Assembly (NCBI RefSeq): GCF_003435815.1
Contig: NZ_QTUV01000006.1
Coordinates: forward strand, 1 to 64,000
Reading direction: 5' to 3'
Source: Dorea sp. AM10-31
GTDB taxonomy: Bacteria; Bacillota; Clostridia; Lachnospirales; Lachnospiraceae
Length of the DNA stretch: 64,000 nt
Shown: one piece after another, positions 33,205 to 41,717 of the stretch
Numbering within the stretch: position 1 is the first letter of the stretch
How the letters are laid out: every line of letters starts with the position of its first letter
Notes under the pieces: generated by a model
The model's input: the letters and a program-made list of their open reading frames with translations, nothing else
What the model was told of the DNA's origin: nothing
The model's database searches: none
Made by a program: the position numbers and the translations under genes

Positions 33205-34563
33205 TTATTGATTAAATAGTTTATTCCTTGTGAGGAAGTATGCAGTCAAAACCATCGTTCCGGTAAGTACCCAGGAAATCGGATAAATCCAGATCAGCAA
33301 AGTGTAATTGTGCCAGATACGGATGGCAGTTGCGATCCAGATCAGACGCAGAACACAGGAACCAAAGACTGTAAGTGCGGCAGGTGTCATTGAGTATCCC
33401 ATCCCACGAAGTGCAGCGCCGCTGATTTCATAAGTACTTGTCAGAAGTTCCAGAGAAGTAATAATCACAAGGCGGATCATTGCATAGTGGATGACATCCG
33501 GATCTGTCGTATACAGACCGATAAAAAAGTTACGTCCGAGAATAAAGACCATACTTAAAATCCCGCAGAAAATCATACTTGCAAGCATGGCTTCCCGAAA
33601 GACTTTCTTGCAACGGTCATACATTTTTCCACTGTAATTCTGACTTGTGAAAGTCACTGTTGTCTGCGCAAATGCATTTACGATAAAATAAGTAATGTAT
33701 TCAAAATTTAACGCAGTAGAAGAACCGGCAATCGCCTTTGAGCCAAAACTGTTGATGGAAGACTGGATACAGACATTGGCAACAGAAAAGACCATGCCCT
33801 GTAGTCCGGCAGGAACACCGATTTTTAAAATACGGATAAGTTCCGAAGTGTTGATTTCGAGCTTTTTAAAAGAAACCCGGATCGGTTCTTCTTCATGCAG
33901 TAAAAACAAGATGACAAGCAGTGCACTTACACCATTTGCAACAACTGTAGCAATACCGGCACCGGCAACATCCATGTGGAAACCGGCAACAAGCAGGAAA
34001 TTTAAAATTACATTTACCACACCGGAAACAATTAATGCCAGAAGTGGTCGTTTTGTATCTCCGATACTCCGAAGAATCGATGCGCCGAAATCATAGAGCA
34101 TCATGAATGGCATACCGAGAAAATAGATCCGCAGATAAACGGTTGCCAGATGAAGGACATCCTTCGGTGCGCCCATGAGCAGCAAGATTGGATGTGAAAT
34201 GATCTGACCAAGCAGAAGTAATAGTATTCCGCTTATAAGTGCCAGCGTAACGGCAGTATGTACAACGCTTGGAATCTTTTGCTGATTGCCTTCGCCGATA
34301 TAGCCGGCGATGATTACATTTGATCCAAGTGAAATGCCGGAAAATAATGTAACCAGCAGGTTAATAACAGCCCCATTGCTGCCAACGGCAGCGAGCGCTT
34401 CACTTCCGGCAAAACGACCGACAACGGCGACACCGACAGAATTAAATAACTGCTGCATGATACTGCAGGCGGCGAGCGGAAGTGCAACGATCAGCATATT
34501 TTTGAAAATTTTGCCATGGAGCATATCCATCTGGCGCGATTCTTTTTTCGTAGTTTCATTCAT
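33205..34563 (-). CDS. MATE family efflux transporter
   Basis: 452 aa from the Met at 34563 (MNETTKKESRQMDML), which has AGGAGA upstream; the upstream in-frame residues lack family similarity. MATE features: LPLAACSIMQQLFNSVGVAV, VGRFAGSEALAAVG, and midway VPAGLQGMVFSVANVCIQSS, FAQTTVTFTSQNYSG. Distinct subfamily from the copy at 30948 (more like YeeO/VmrA-type). Exporter of unknown substrate. Confidence 0.87.
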   Translation of the reverse strand: MNETTKKESRQMDMLHGKIFKNMLIVALPLAACSIMQQLFNSVGVAVVGRFAGSEALAAVGSNGAVINLLVTLFSGISLGSNVIIAGYIGEGNQQKIPSVVHTAVTLALISGILLLLLGQIISHPILLLMGAPKDVLHLATVYLRIYFLGMPFMMLYDFGASILRSIGDTKRPLLALIVSGVVNVILNFLLVAGFHMDVAGAGIATVVANGVSALLVILFLLHEEEPIRVSFKKLEINTSELIRILKIGVPAGLQGMVFSVANVCIQSSINSFGSKAIAGSSTALNFEYITYFIVNAFAQTTVTFTSQNYSGKMYDRCKKVFREAMLASMIFCGILSMVFILGRNFFIGLYTTDPDVIHYAMIRLVIITSLELLTSTYEISGAALRGMGYSMTPAALTVFGSCVLRLIWIATAIRIWHNYTLLIWIYPISWVLTGTMVLTAYFLTRNKLFNQ

Positions 34564-34758
34564 ATTATTAAATCTCCTGTTAAAATCGATTAATCTGTAT
34601 TTATAATTACAGTAAAGTACTATAATTCTATCTGGCAAATACATTATAGATTTCAGAAAAAAGAAATACAACCCTGATTGCAAAATTATGCGGATATGCT
34701 TATAATCTGAAATAGAGAATTCCGGCAAGGGTAATAAAAGAAAGGAAGTAGTGTAGAA

Positions 34759-35115
34759 ATGACAGAGAACGTAAAAACTTATGTAACAGAAAAAACAAAA
34801 GAACTGATCGCGGCAACATCCTGCTCAGCAGAAGCAAAAGAAGCAGCAAATGCATGGCTTGAAGCAGTTGGGACAGAGAAAGAAGCAGAAGTAACAAAGA
34901 ATTATATTGCAGAACTGGAAGAAGATATCATGCCGATCGATGGACTGATTGCATTTGCAGGATCTGATATGGGAGCAAAAGTATTCGGAGATGCTGCAAA
35001 AGGTGTACTTGCTCATGCAGAAGAGATCAAAGCAGCAGGTGCGAAGTATTGTGACTGTCCGGCATGTGCGGCATGCGAAGCAATTCTGGCAAAGAAAGAT
35101 GAGATATTAGCATAA
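34759..35115 (+). CDS. Small conserved helical protein with C-terminal Cys cluster, unknown function
   Basis: 118 aa, highly helical and Ala/Glu-rich. Ends with KYCDCPACAACEAILAKKD, where four Cys (C-x-C-x2-C-x2-C) could bind a metal. Homologues in Lachnospiraceae are often labelled Hsp90-like, which the sequence does not support. AAGGAAG precedes ATG 34759. Divergent from the MATE gene, 70 bases before the HAD gene. Confidence 0.65.
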   Translation: MTENVKTYVTEKTKELIAATSCSAEAKEAANAWLEAVGTEKEAEVTKNYIAELEEDIMPIDGLIAFAGSDMGAKVFGDAAKGVLAHAEEIKAAGAKYCDCPACAACEAILAKKDEILA

Positions 35116-35184
35116 TTGCGATGATGTCAGAAATCTTGATATCATAAATAAAAAACTGACATAAGAAACAGAAAGGTTTACAAG

Positions 35185-35853
35185 ATGATAAAAGCAGTTA
35201 TATTTGACATGGATGGAGTACTGATTGACACAGAGCCACTGCATTACCGATGCTGGAAAGAGATCTTAAAAGAACACTATGATGTGGAGTTTGATTATGA
35301 TATTTATTTACCATGTATCGGATCAACCAGACAGTTTTTCAGAGATCTGGTAAAGGAGTATTATGGAGTGGATTTTCCGGATCTGGATGAAATGAATCGG
35401 ATTATGAAGGTGAAGAAATCACAGATTGTTAAAGCAGAAGGATTTCCGGAGATGCCAGGAGTAGAAAATGCTTTAAAACAATTAAAAGAAATGGGATACA
35501 AGCTTGCAGTTGCTTCTTCCTCACCAGAGAGTGAGATTATGGATGCAATGACAAGACTTGGTCTGATGCCGTATTTTGATAGCATTACAAGCGGAGATCA
35601 TGTAGAACATCCAAAGCCGGAACCGGATACGTTCCTGCTTGCGGCAGAACGGCTGAATGTTCCGACAGATAACTGCCTTGTCATTGAGGATTCTACGAAT
35701 GGCGGCAGAGCAGCACTGGCAGCGAAGATGGATTGCGTATGGCTGCATAATCCACACTCCGGACATCAGGACATCCCGAATGCAATTCTGGAGATCCCGG
35801 CGTGGACGGAAGATAGCATAGAGAAGCTGGTTAAGCTGATACAGGAAATGTAG
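35185..35853 (+). CDS. HAD family phosphatase (beta-phosphoglucomutase-like)
   Basis: 222 aa. Motif I FDMDGVLIDTEPLH with nucleophile Asp 8 and Asp 10, motif II VASSSP near 112, motif III lysine in HPKPEPDTF near 145, motif IV VIEDSTNG near 170. The cap follows motif I (type C1). Acts on a sugar phosphate or other small phosphoester. Confidence 0.87.
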   Translation: MIKAVIFDMDGVLIDTEPLHYRCWKEILKEHYDVEFDYDIYLPCIGSTRQFFRDLVKEYYGVDFPDLDEMNRIMKVKKSQIVKAEGFPEMPGVENALKQLKEMGYKLAVASSSPESEIMDAMTRLGLMPYFDSITSGDHVEHPKPEPDTFLLAAERLNVPTDNCLVIEDSTNGGRAALAAKMDCVWLHNPHSGHQDIPNAILEIPAWTEDSIEKLVKLIQEM

Positions 35854-35917
35854 GAAAAATAGTTATTGCGTTGATTAACAGACAATAAAGGCGGTTTAGA
35901 GGAACGCGGGTGAGAAA

Positions 35918-37492
35918 ATGATAAGACTCAGAGATATTCTTGCCATGGATATATTTCGGGATTTTAAGATTATAGCCGGGAAAAACGGCAGTGATCGGGA
36001 AGTGAAAACGGTCAGTGTTATGGATGCGCCGGATATTTATAAGTGGATGAAAGGCGGTGAGTTTTTGATTACATCTGGTTATGTAGTCAAAGATCAGCCG
36101 GAATATTTAGCTTTTCTAATTGAAAATCTGGACAAACATGGAGCATGTGCTCTGGGAATAAAGTTAGATCGGTTTATTTATGAATATCCGCAAGATGCAA
36201 TAGAAAAGGCAAATAAATTGAACTTTCCCATTATTGCTATTCCATTCGAATTTGCATTTGCAGATGTGATAAATCCAGTGCTGCAGGAGGTGATTAATCA
36301 TCAATCCAGAATCCTGCAGTATTCGGAACGAGTGCATCAGGCTTGTACAAAGATGGTATTGGAAGATGAAGATATTTCTACTATTTTATCTTTTCTGGAA
36401 GAACATATTCATCAGGAAGCCGCATTTGTAGATACCTGTTTTGATAAAACTTATTATACGAAAGACACCGCCCAGGGGGGAATAGAAGAAACAGGGCGGT
36501 ATCGGATTCATATTAATGAAGAAGAATACGGATACCTTGTATTTGGAAGTAAATGGAACGATTATGATGAATCCTTTCGGGATTATTATCAGATTGCGAT
36601 TGAGCAGGCGGGCACTATTTTAATATTAAAATTACAGAAAAAACTTACAGCGCGCCAAATTGAAGCTGATTACAGAGAGCAGTTTGTGCAGGATATGTTA
36701 ACCAGAAATATTAACTCTAAAGAAGAAATCATAAATCGTGCGATGATCTATAACTGGGATTTTTATCTTGGTGGAGTCGTATTTATTGTAGATATTGATC
36801 ATTTTAAAAAACAGTATTTAAAACATCTGGATGAAAATGTAAACAGACGTATGATGGAAATGATGACAAGGGTTTTGTTAATCAGCAAACAGCGTGTCGG
36901 ACAGGAATATGCACACTATGTGTATAGTAAATTAAGTGATCAGATTGTATTTATTATTACAGAAAAATACGAGGATGAAGAGACGTTTAGAGGAAACTTA
37001 AAGAAACTGGCAAAGGAAATTAAAGATGAGATTGCTCGTGTAATTCCATTTACGGCGACTATCGGAATTGGAAATTACAGAAAAGATATAAGCCAGATTC
37101 ATGACAGCTGGGAAGAAGCCAGAAAAGCGATAGAAATTATCCGTAGTATGGAACGTGAAGATACGGTTGTATTTTATGATGAACTTGGGATTTTTAAGTT
37201 GCTGTCACTGGTAAGTCATAGTGCAGAAGCGAAAGAGTTTGAAAAACAATATATCGAAAAAATTTGTACATATGATCGAAAGCATCATACAGATATGATG
37301 GATACTTTTATTGCTCTGGTAACGAATGGATGGAATTTAAAAGTAACTTCAGAAAAGTTATTTATTCATTACAATTCTATGAAATACCGATATCGTAAAC
37401 TGGGAATGATATTAGAACTGGATCTGCAGGATCAGGAAGAACGTTTAAATCTGGAACTCGCATTGAAGTTATATCAGATGCATGAAAAATAA
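35918..37492 (+). CDS. PucR family transcriptional regulator
   Basis: 524 aa. N-terminal PucR sensory domain (about 1-125: MIRLRDILAMDIF, VMDAPDIYKWMKGGEFLITS), a central GGDEF-like/GAF-type region, and the C-terminal PucR helix-turn-helix (LVTNGWNLKVTSEKLFIHYN, SMKYRYRKLG). PucR proteins activate purine, ureide or amino-acid catabolism genes. The amidohydrolase-M20-membrane protein genes start 195 bases downstream, in the same direction, and are the likely targets. Confidence 0.85.
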   Translation: MIRLRDILAMDIFRDFKIIAGKNGSDREVKTVSVMDAPDIYKWMKGGEFLITSGYVVKDQPEYLAFLIENLDKHGACALGIKLDRFIYEYPQDAIEKANKLNFPIIAIPFEFAFADVINPVLQEVINHQSRILQYSERVHQACTKMVLEDEDISTILSFLEEHIHQEAAFVDTCFDKTYYTKDTAQGGIEETGRYRIHINEEEYGYLVFGSKWNDYDESFRDYYQIAIEQAGTILILKLQKKLTARQIEADYREQFVQDMLTRNINSKEEIINRAMIYNWDFYLGGVVFIVDIDHFKKQYLKHLDENVNRRMMEMMTRVLLISKQRVGQEYAHYVYSKLSDQIVFIITEKYEDEETFRGNLKKLAKEIKDEIARVIPFTATIGIGNYRKDISQIHDSWEEARKAIEIIRSMEREDTVVFYDELGIFKLLSLVSHSAEAKEFEKQYIEKICTYDRKHHTDMMDTFIALVTNGWNLKVTSEKLFIHYNSMKYRYRKLGMILELDLQDQEERLNLELALKLYQMHEK

Positions 37493-37494
37493 AA

Positions 37495-37547
37495 ATATAC
37501 AGCTAATAAATTTTGTAAATAGGAATTTTTTAGCTGTATATTTTTTC
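37495..37547 (+). terminator. Terminator after the PucR gene
   Basis: ATATACAGCTAA...AAATT pairs with AATTTTTTAGCTGTATAT, then TTTTTTCG. It separates the regulator from the catabolic genes. Confidence 0.7.
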
Positions 37548-37686
37548 GTATATTTTTCGCTGTTGTCCACTTGGTACAATAATTTACTGAGAAAATAGTA
37601 TCAAAAAGATGAAGAAAGTCAAAATAAAGTCTGGTATACTACGTCACATAAATAACAATACAGTATTCAAAGAAGGAGGCAGACAA

Positions 37687-39039
37687 ATGTACGAAAATAA
37701 AGTAGGATTTTTGGACGGAGCACTGGCAACTGTAAAAAAGAATCAGATGCAGGATACAATCGGGCAGATACAAAAGAGCGGACGGTTAATTTTAAAGGGC
37801 GGACATGTTGTTGATCCAAAGAATAAAGTAGACAAACAGACCGATATCCTGATTGCAGATGGGATTGTCTGTCAGGTCGCAGATGATATCGCAGCAGAGA
37901 CCGGTGATCGCGTAATTGATTGCGAAGGACTTACTGTTATGCCGGGATTGGTTGACATGCATTTACATCTTGGCGATTTATTTGAAGTAAGTACAAATCC
38001 AATTTTCTGTGCAGCAGAAGATGGCGTGACATTAGGATTATCACCGGGAGCCGGAAATACATTTATGGCACCATCTCTTCTCGGTGCGGAAGTAGATCAT
38101 GGAGTTCCGATTAACCTTGGCGTTTATCTTGGAGCTGCAAATGTACTTGGAACACAGATGTCAGTAGATGAGTTGATTCGTATGTTTAAAGGCGAGATAG
38201 ATGCAGATACATTATCTACAAAGATGACAAGAAATGGAATTACCAATACAACGGCTGCTTTAACGGTTGGAATTAAAGATCATATGGGACATTTTATTAT
38301 GTCTGATGAAAATATTGATAAGATTTATGAAATTACTTCAAAAGCAAATCTAATTTATATGTCCCATACACAGGACCCAGAACATGCGGAAAGACTGGTC
38401 TCACTTGCAAAAGGACGTCCATTACATCTGGCACATGCTACAGCGGCAGGATGTGGAACACACATGGGAGCAGCAGAAGGTATGAAACGTGTTCTTGATC
38501 TGGTAAATGGAGACAATATTTCCGCAGAGTTTGTTACAACCATGCTTCGTGCAGGACGAGGAAGTCGTGAAGGGCTTCAACTTCCAAAAGAATCGCAGAA
38601 ATTAGCATATGATGCATTGGAATCAGGAAAAGTAAAGATTCTGATTTCGGATGGACAGAATCAGGGAACAATGAAAGGATTCGGGGATACACGAGATAAT
38701 ATTCCGGCTATTATAGAACTTTCACAAAGTGGAGTTTTAAGCCTGAGTGATGCAGTTGCGACAATGACCTGTAATCCGGCAGCGTTAATCGGAAATAGAA
38801 CAGCAAATAATTGGTGGACAGATAAGATTGGTCATCTTGGTGTTGGCGCACTTGCAAATGTTACAGTTGTAGATATGGACGATAAACTTGCAACGTACAC
38901 AATCGTAAATGGAGAAATTGTATCCTTTGAAAACCGTGCGGTGAGAAGAAACTGTGGAGCAGGTGGATGGATTAGCAAATTTGGTATGGTAAGAAAGACC
39001 GGAGTAGGTGAGCTTGTAATGTTTTCGTACCAGAAATAA
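37687..39039 (+). CDS. Amidohydrolase family protein (dihydroorotase/hydantoinase superfamily)
   Basis: 450 aa from ATG 37687 with AAGGAGG 8 bases before. A beta-sandwich N-part (GRLILKGGHVVDPKNKVDKQ) leads into the metal barrel: PGLVDMHLHLGD (His-x-His near 100), His in YMSHTQDPEHAERL near 225, HLAHATAAGCGTHMG near 248, and Asp in ILISDGQNQG near 320. Probably hydrolyses a cyclic or acyl amide; substrate unknown. First gene of a three-gene operon; 14 bases to the M20 gene. Confidence 0.82.
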   Translation: MYENKVGFLDGALATVKKNQMQDTIGQIQKSGRLILKGGHVVDPKNKVDKQTDILIADGIVCQVADDIAAETGDRVIDCEGLTVMPGLVDMHLHLGDLFEVSTNPIFCAAEDGVTLGLSPGAGNTFMAPSLLGAEVDHGVPINLGVYLGAANVLGTQMSVDELIRMFKGEIDADTLSTKMTRNGITNTTAALTVGIKDHMGHFIMSDENIDKIYEITSKANLIYMSHTQDPEHAERLVSLAKGRPLHLAHATAAGCGTHMGAAEGMKRVLDLVNGDNISAEFVTTMLRAGRGSREGLQLPKESQKLAYDALESGKVKILISDGQNQGTMKGFGDTRDNIPAIIELSQSGVLSLSDAVATMTCNPAALIGNRTANNWWTDKIGHLGVGALANVTVVDMDDKLATYTIVNGEIVSFENRAVRRNCGAGGWISKFGMVRKTGVGELVMFSYQK

Positions 39040-39053
39040 AGGGGAGAAGACAG

Positions 39054-40229
39054 TTGAAAAAAGAAAATGATAACAAGTATGCACAGATAACAACTGAACA
39101 ATGCAAACAAATTCTTCAGAAATTGGTGCAGATCAATACTTGTCAGCCGGAAGGAAATGAAGGGAAACTTGCGGATGTCATATTAGAAATGTTACCAGAA
39201 AACATCGTATATAGAAAAATTAATCATTCAAAAACCCGAGCGTCTCTGATCATAAAAGTAAATGGAGAAACAGAGGAAGGCGGTATCGCATTTGTTGGTC
39301 ATATGGATACGGTTGCATGTGGAGATTACAGTCAATGGAGTTATCCGCCACATGATGCTATTGTAAAAGGTGATATTCTCTATGGACGCGGATCTGCTGA
39401 TATGAAGGGTGGAGACGCGGCCATGATATTGGCATTAAAATGGATGCTGGAAACAAAAAAAAGACCAAAGAAATCTATTTATTTCTGCTTTACTGCGGAT
39501 GAAGAAAGTAAGGGAAGCGGAATTTGCGGAATTGTAAAAGATGGTACGGTGAATAAAGTTGATGAAATAATTATATGCGAACCTTCAGATGAGAAAATAG
39601 GTACTTGTGAAAAAGGTGCATTTTGGTTGAAAATTACGGTGCAAGGAAAGCAGTCGCATGCATCCAGACCAGACCTTGGGATTAATGCTGTTGAGTATGT
39701 AGAAAAATTAGTCGCAGAATTAAAAGAACAAGTGGAAACCGGGGAGGTGCATCCTATTCTGGGAACGACAACAGCATCCGTTACAAAACTGTGTGGCGGA
39801 ATTATGACGAATATTATTCCACCAACTGCAGAAGCAGAATTGGATATACGCACAGTTCCGGGAGTCAGTCATGAACATATTTTAAAATGTACAGAAGAGA
39901 TTGCAGACCGATTCAGAAAAGAAATACCGGGAATTCAAATTACCATTGAAGTGATGAATGACAGACCGGCATTGGAGACATCAAAAGATAGCCCGCTGGT
40001 GAAACAGATCATGAAAACAGCACAGATGGTGGGAATTTCAACAGAAGATAAAGGACATTATTTCTATACAGATGCATCACAGATTATTCCTAAAATATCT
40101 GTACCATTTGTAATCGCAGGACCAGGAGATGATGCACTTGCACATTGTATTAATGAACATATTTCTCTGGAAAGCGTAAGAAGATATGCAAAATTGTATC
40201 AGAAATATCTGGAAAAATATTATCTATGA
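39054..40229 (+). CDS. M20 family metallopeptidase (ArgE/DapE type)
   Basis: 391 aa from a TTG start (GGGGAG upstream; no in-frame ATG nearby). Di-zinc and catalytic residues: GHMDTVACGD near 84, YGRGSADMKGGDAAM near 112, ADEESKGSG near 150, ICEPSDEKIG near 178, and a final His in ALAHCINEH. The lid domain HASRPDLGINAVEY is complete. Probably removes the acyl or amino-acid part released by the preceding amidohydrolase. Confidence 0.85.
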   Translation: MKKENDNKYAQITTEQCKQILQKLVQINTCQPEGNEGKLADVILEMLPENIVYRKINHSKTRASLIIKVNGETEEGGIAFVGHMDTVACGDYSQWSYPPHDAIVKGDILYGRGSADMKGGDAAMILALKWMLETKKRPKKSIYFCFTADEESKGSGICGIVKDGTVNKVDEIIICEPSDEKIGTCEKGAFWLKITVQGKQSHASRPDLGINAVEYVEKLVAELKEQVETGEVHPILGTTTASVTKLCGGIMTNIIPPTAEAELDIRTVPGVSHEHILKCTEEIADRFRKEIPGIQITIEVMNDRPALETSKDSPLVKQIMKTAQMVGISTEDKGHYFYTDASQIIPKISVPFVIAGPGDDALAHCINEHISLESVRRYAKLYQKYLEKYYL

Positions 40230-40239
40230 GGAGGTAAAA

Positions 40240-41430
40240 ATGGGTGAGACAGTAAAGACGAAAGAAAAAATGACTGGCGCATTACCGGGATTTATCATAA
40301 GTATAGTCATTGGATTTGCATTTTATTTTGGCTTAAAAGCATTAAGCGGTAATAATGCAGTATTTGATTATAATAATATGATTTCTGGAATTTTGGATTC
40401 TGTGCCAAAACAGATTGCCTGGTTCTTTATGAATTTTACAGAAGCACAGTTTTATGCAAGTGTATTTGCCGGAATAGGAATTATACTTGGAGGAATTGTA
40501 GCATGGATATTGGCGATCAAAAATTCAAAATATGCAGGATTTGATGTCTGCTATGGAAGTAGTACCTTATTCCCGTGGGTGTTGGCATCACAGCTCATCT
40601 CCCTGGGATTGGCAATTTTTGTATTTCGTTATATTAATGGATTTGCAGATTCATCCGTAACATGGATTGCAACATTTATTACTGTAGTAGGTGCTCCGCC
40701 GGCAGTTATGTTACTTTACGGTCCAAGCGTTCCGGCATTATTGACATCTTCCATTATCGGTGGTTTGATCTGTGCCCCTACTGCAATATGGATTGGAAAC
40801 GCAATTGTGACTCCGTGGAAACTTCCGGGAGTCGTAGCAAATGTGTCAACGATGGCAATTACGGGAATTATTGTATGTATGGTTTGTAAGATTCTTCCGT
40901 GGGTAAAACCTGTGCCGGTGAAACCACATCGGACGGAGGCAGCACCGGCAGATGATGTATATAGTACAAGCTGGTTTGTACGCAGGGTTTTTGCAGATTT
41001 TACAGAAGCACAGTTTTATGGAAATGAAGTGGCATCTGCATTTTTGCTGGCAGGCGCAGTGATTGGCACAATCGTATGTGGAAATCATGGAGCATATGGC
41101 TCAGGAGCTGTACCGGCTATAATTTTATCACAGTTTGTCGGAGCGGCAACGGGAGTGTTCCTGTATGCAGAAAAATTTGATAATGGTGGCTGGTATGCAA
41201 CGTATGTTCCGGTTGTCAGTGTCGGACCGGCATGTGTTCTAATGTATGGTGCGAATATTCCGGTGGCGGTATTTGCAGGTGTTCTCGGTGGAATTATAGG
41301 AGGACCGATTGCACAGTTTTTCTCAGAAAAACTGCCGGAGGGTGTACATGGAACAGTAGCGAATGTAACATCTATGACAATTTCAACAATTACGGTATCT
41401 GTTGTAATCAGTGCTCTTCCATGGTTTTAA
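40240..41430 (+). CDS. Polytopic membrane protein with internal duplication, putative transporter, family not recognised
   Basis: 396 aa from ATG 40240 (GAGGAGG upstream), about ten membrane segments. Two homologous halves are visible. FMNFTEAQFYASVFAG pairs with FADFTEAQFYGNEVAS. YGSSTLFPWVLASQLI pairs with YGSGAVPAIILSQFV. GAPPAVMLLYGPSVPALL pairs with GPACVLMYGANIPVAV. VVANVSTMAIT pairs with TVANVTSMTIS, and both halves end LPW. Repeated polar motifs within membrane segments suggest a substrate path. The operon position behind an amidohydrolase and M20 peptidase suggests uptake of their substrate. Confidence 0.7.
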   Translation: MGETVKTKEKMTGALPGFIISIVIGFAFYFGLKALSGNNAVFDYNNMISGILDSVPKQIAWFFMNFTEAQFYASVFAGIGIILGGIVAWILAIKNSKYAGFDVCYGSSTLFPWVLASQLISLGLAIFVFRYINGFADSSVTWIATFITVVGAPPAVMLLYGPSVPALLTSSIIGGLICAPTAIWIGNAIVTPWKLPGVVANVSTMAITGIIVCMVCKILPWVKPVPVKPHRTEAAPADDVYSTSWFVRRVFADFTEAQFYGNEVASAFLLAGAVIGTIVCGNHGAYGSGAVPAIILSQFVGAATGVFLYAEKFDNGGWYATYVPVVSVGPACVLMYGANIPVAVFAGVLGGIIGGPIAQFFSEKLPEGVHGTVANVTSMTISTITVSVVISALPWF

Positions 41431-41477
41431 TTAATGGATATTATTATTTAAAAAAAGATACTATAAAAAGAAAATAA

Positions 41478-41540
41478 AAAGAACCATTGCGTGATAGATA
41501 GATTTCGATGTAATATCTATAACACAATGGTTCTTTTCTC
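41478..41540 (+). terminator. Long hairpin terminator
   Basis: AAAGAACCATTG pairs with CAATGGTTCTTT around a loop containing ATAGATA/TATCTAT, then TTCTCTATTCTTTTT. Ends the catabolic operon. The remaining 41541-41717 is plain A/T-rich spacer. Confidence 0.75.
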
Positions 41541-41717
41541 TATTCTTTTTCACTTGGTGAATAATTATTATAGCATGAAAAAAAGCAAATGAATGAAACA
41601 GACATTTTCAGCAGGTTATTCGACATAATTGGCAGATAAAAACAGAGAAAATAAGTCAGAAAGTAATAATATTGTAAAGAAATAAAAGAATCAAGAAACA
41701 GGAAGGATTTTGAAATC

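Noticed and set aside
34759..35115. Hsp90-type chaperone
   Set aside because: No GHKL ATPase motif and only 118 residues; kept as unknown.
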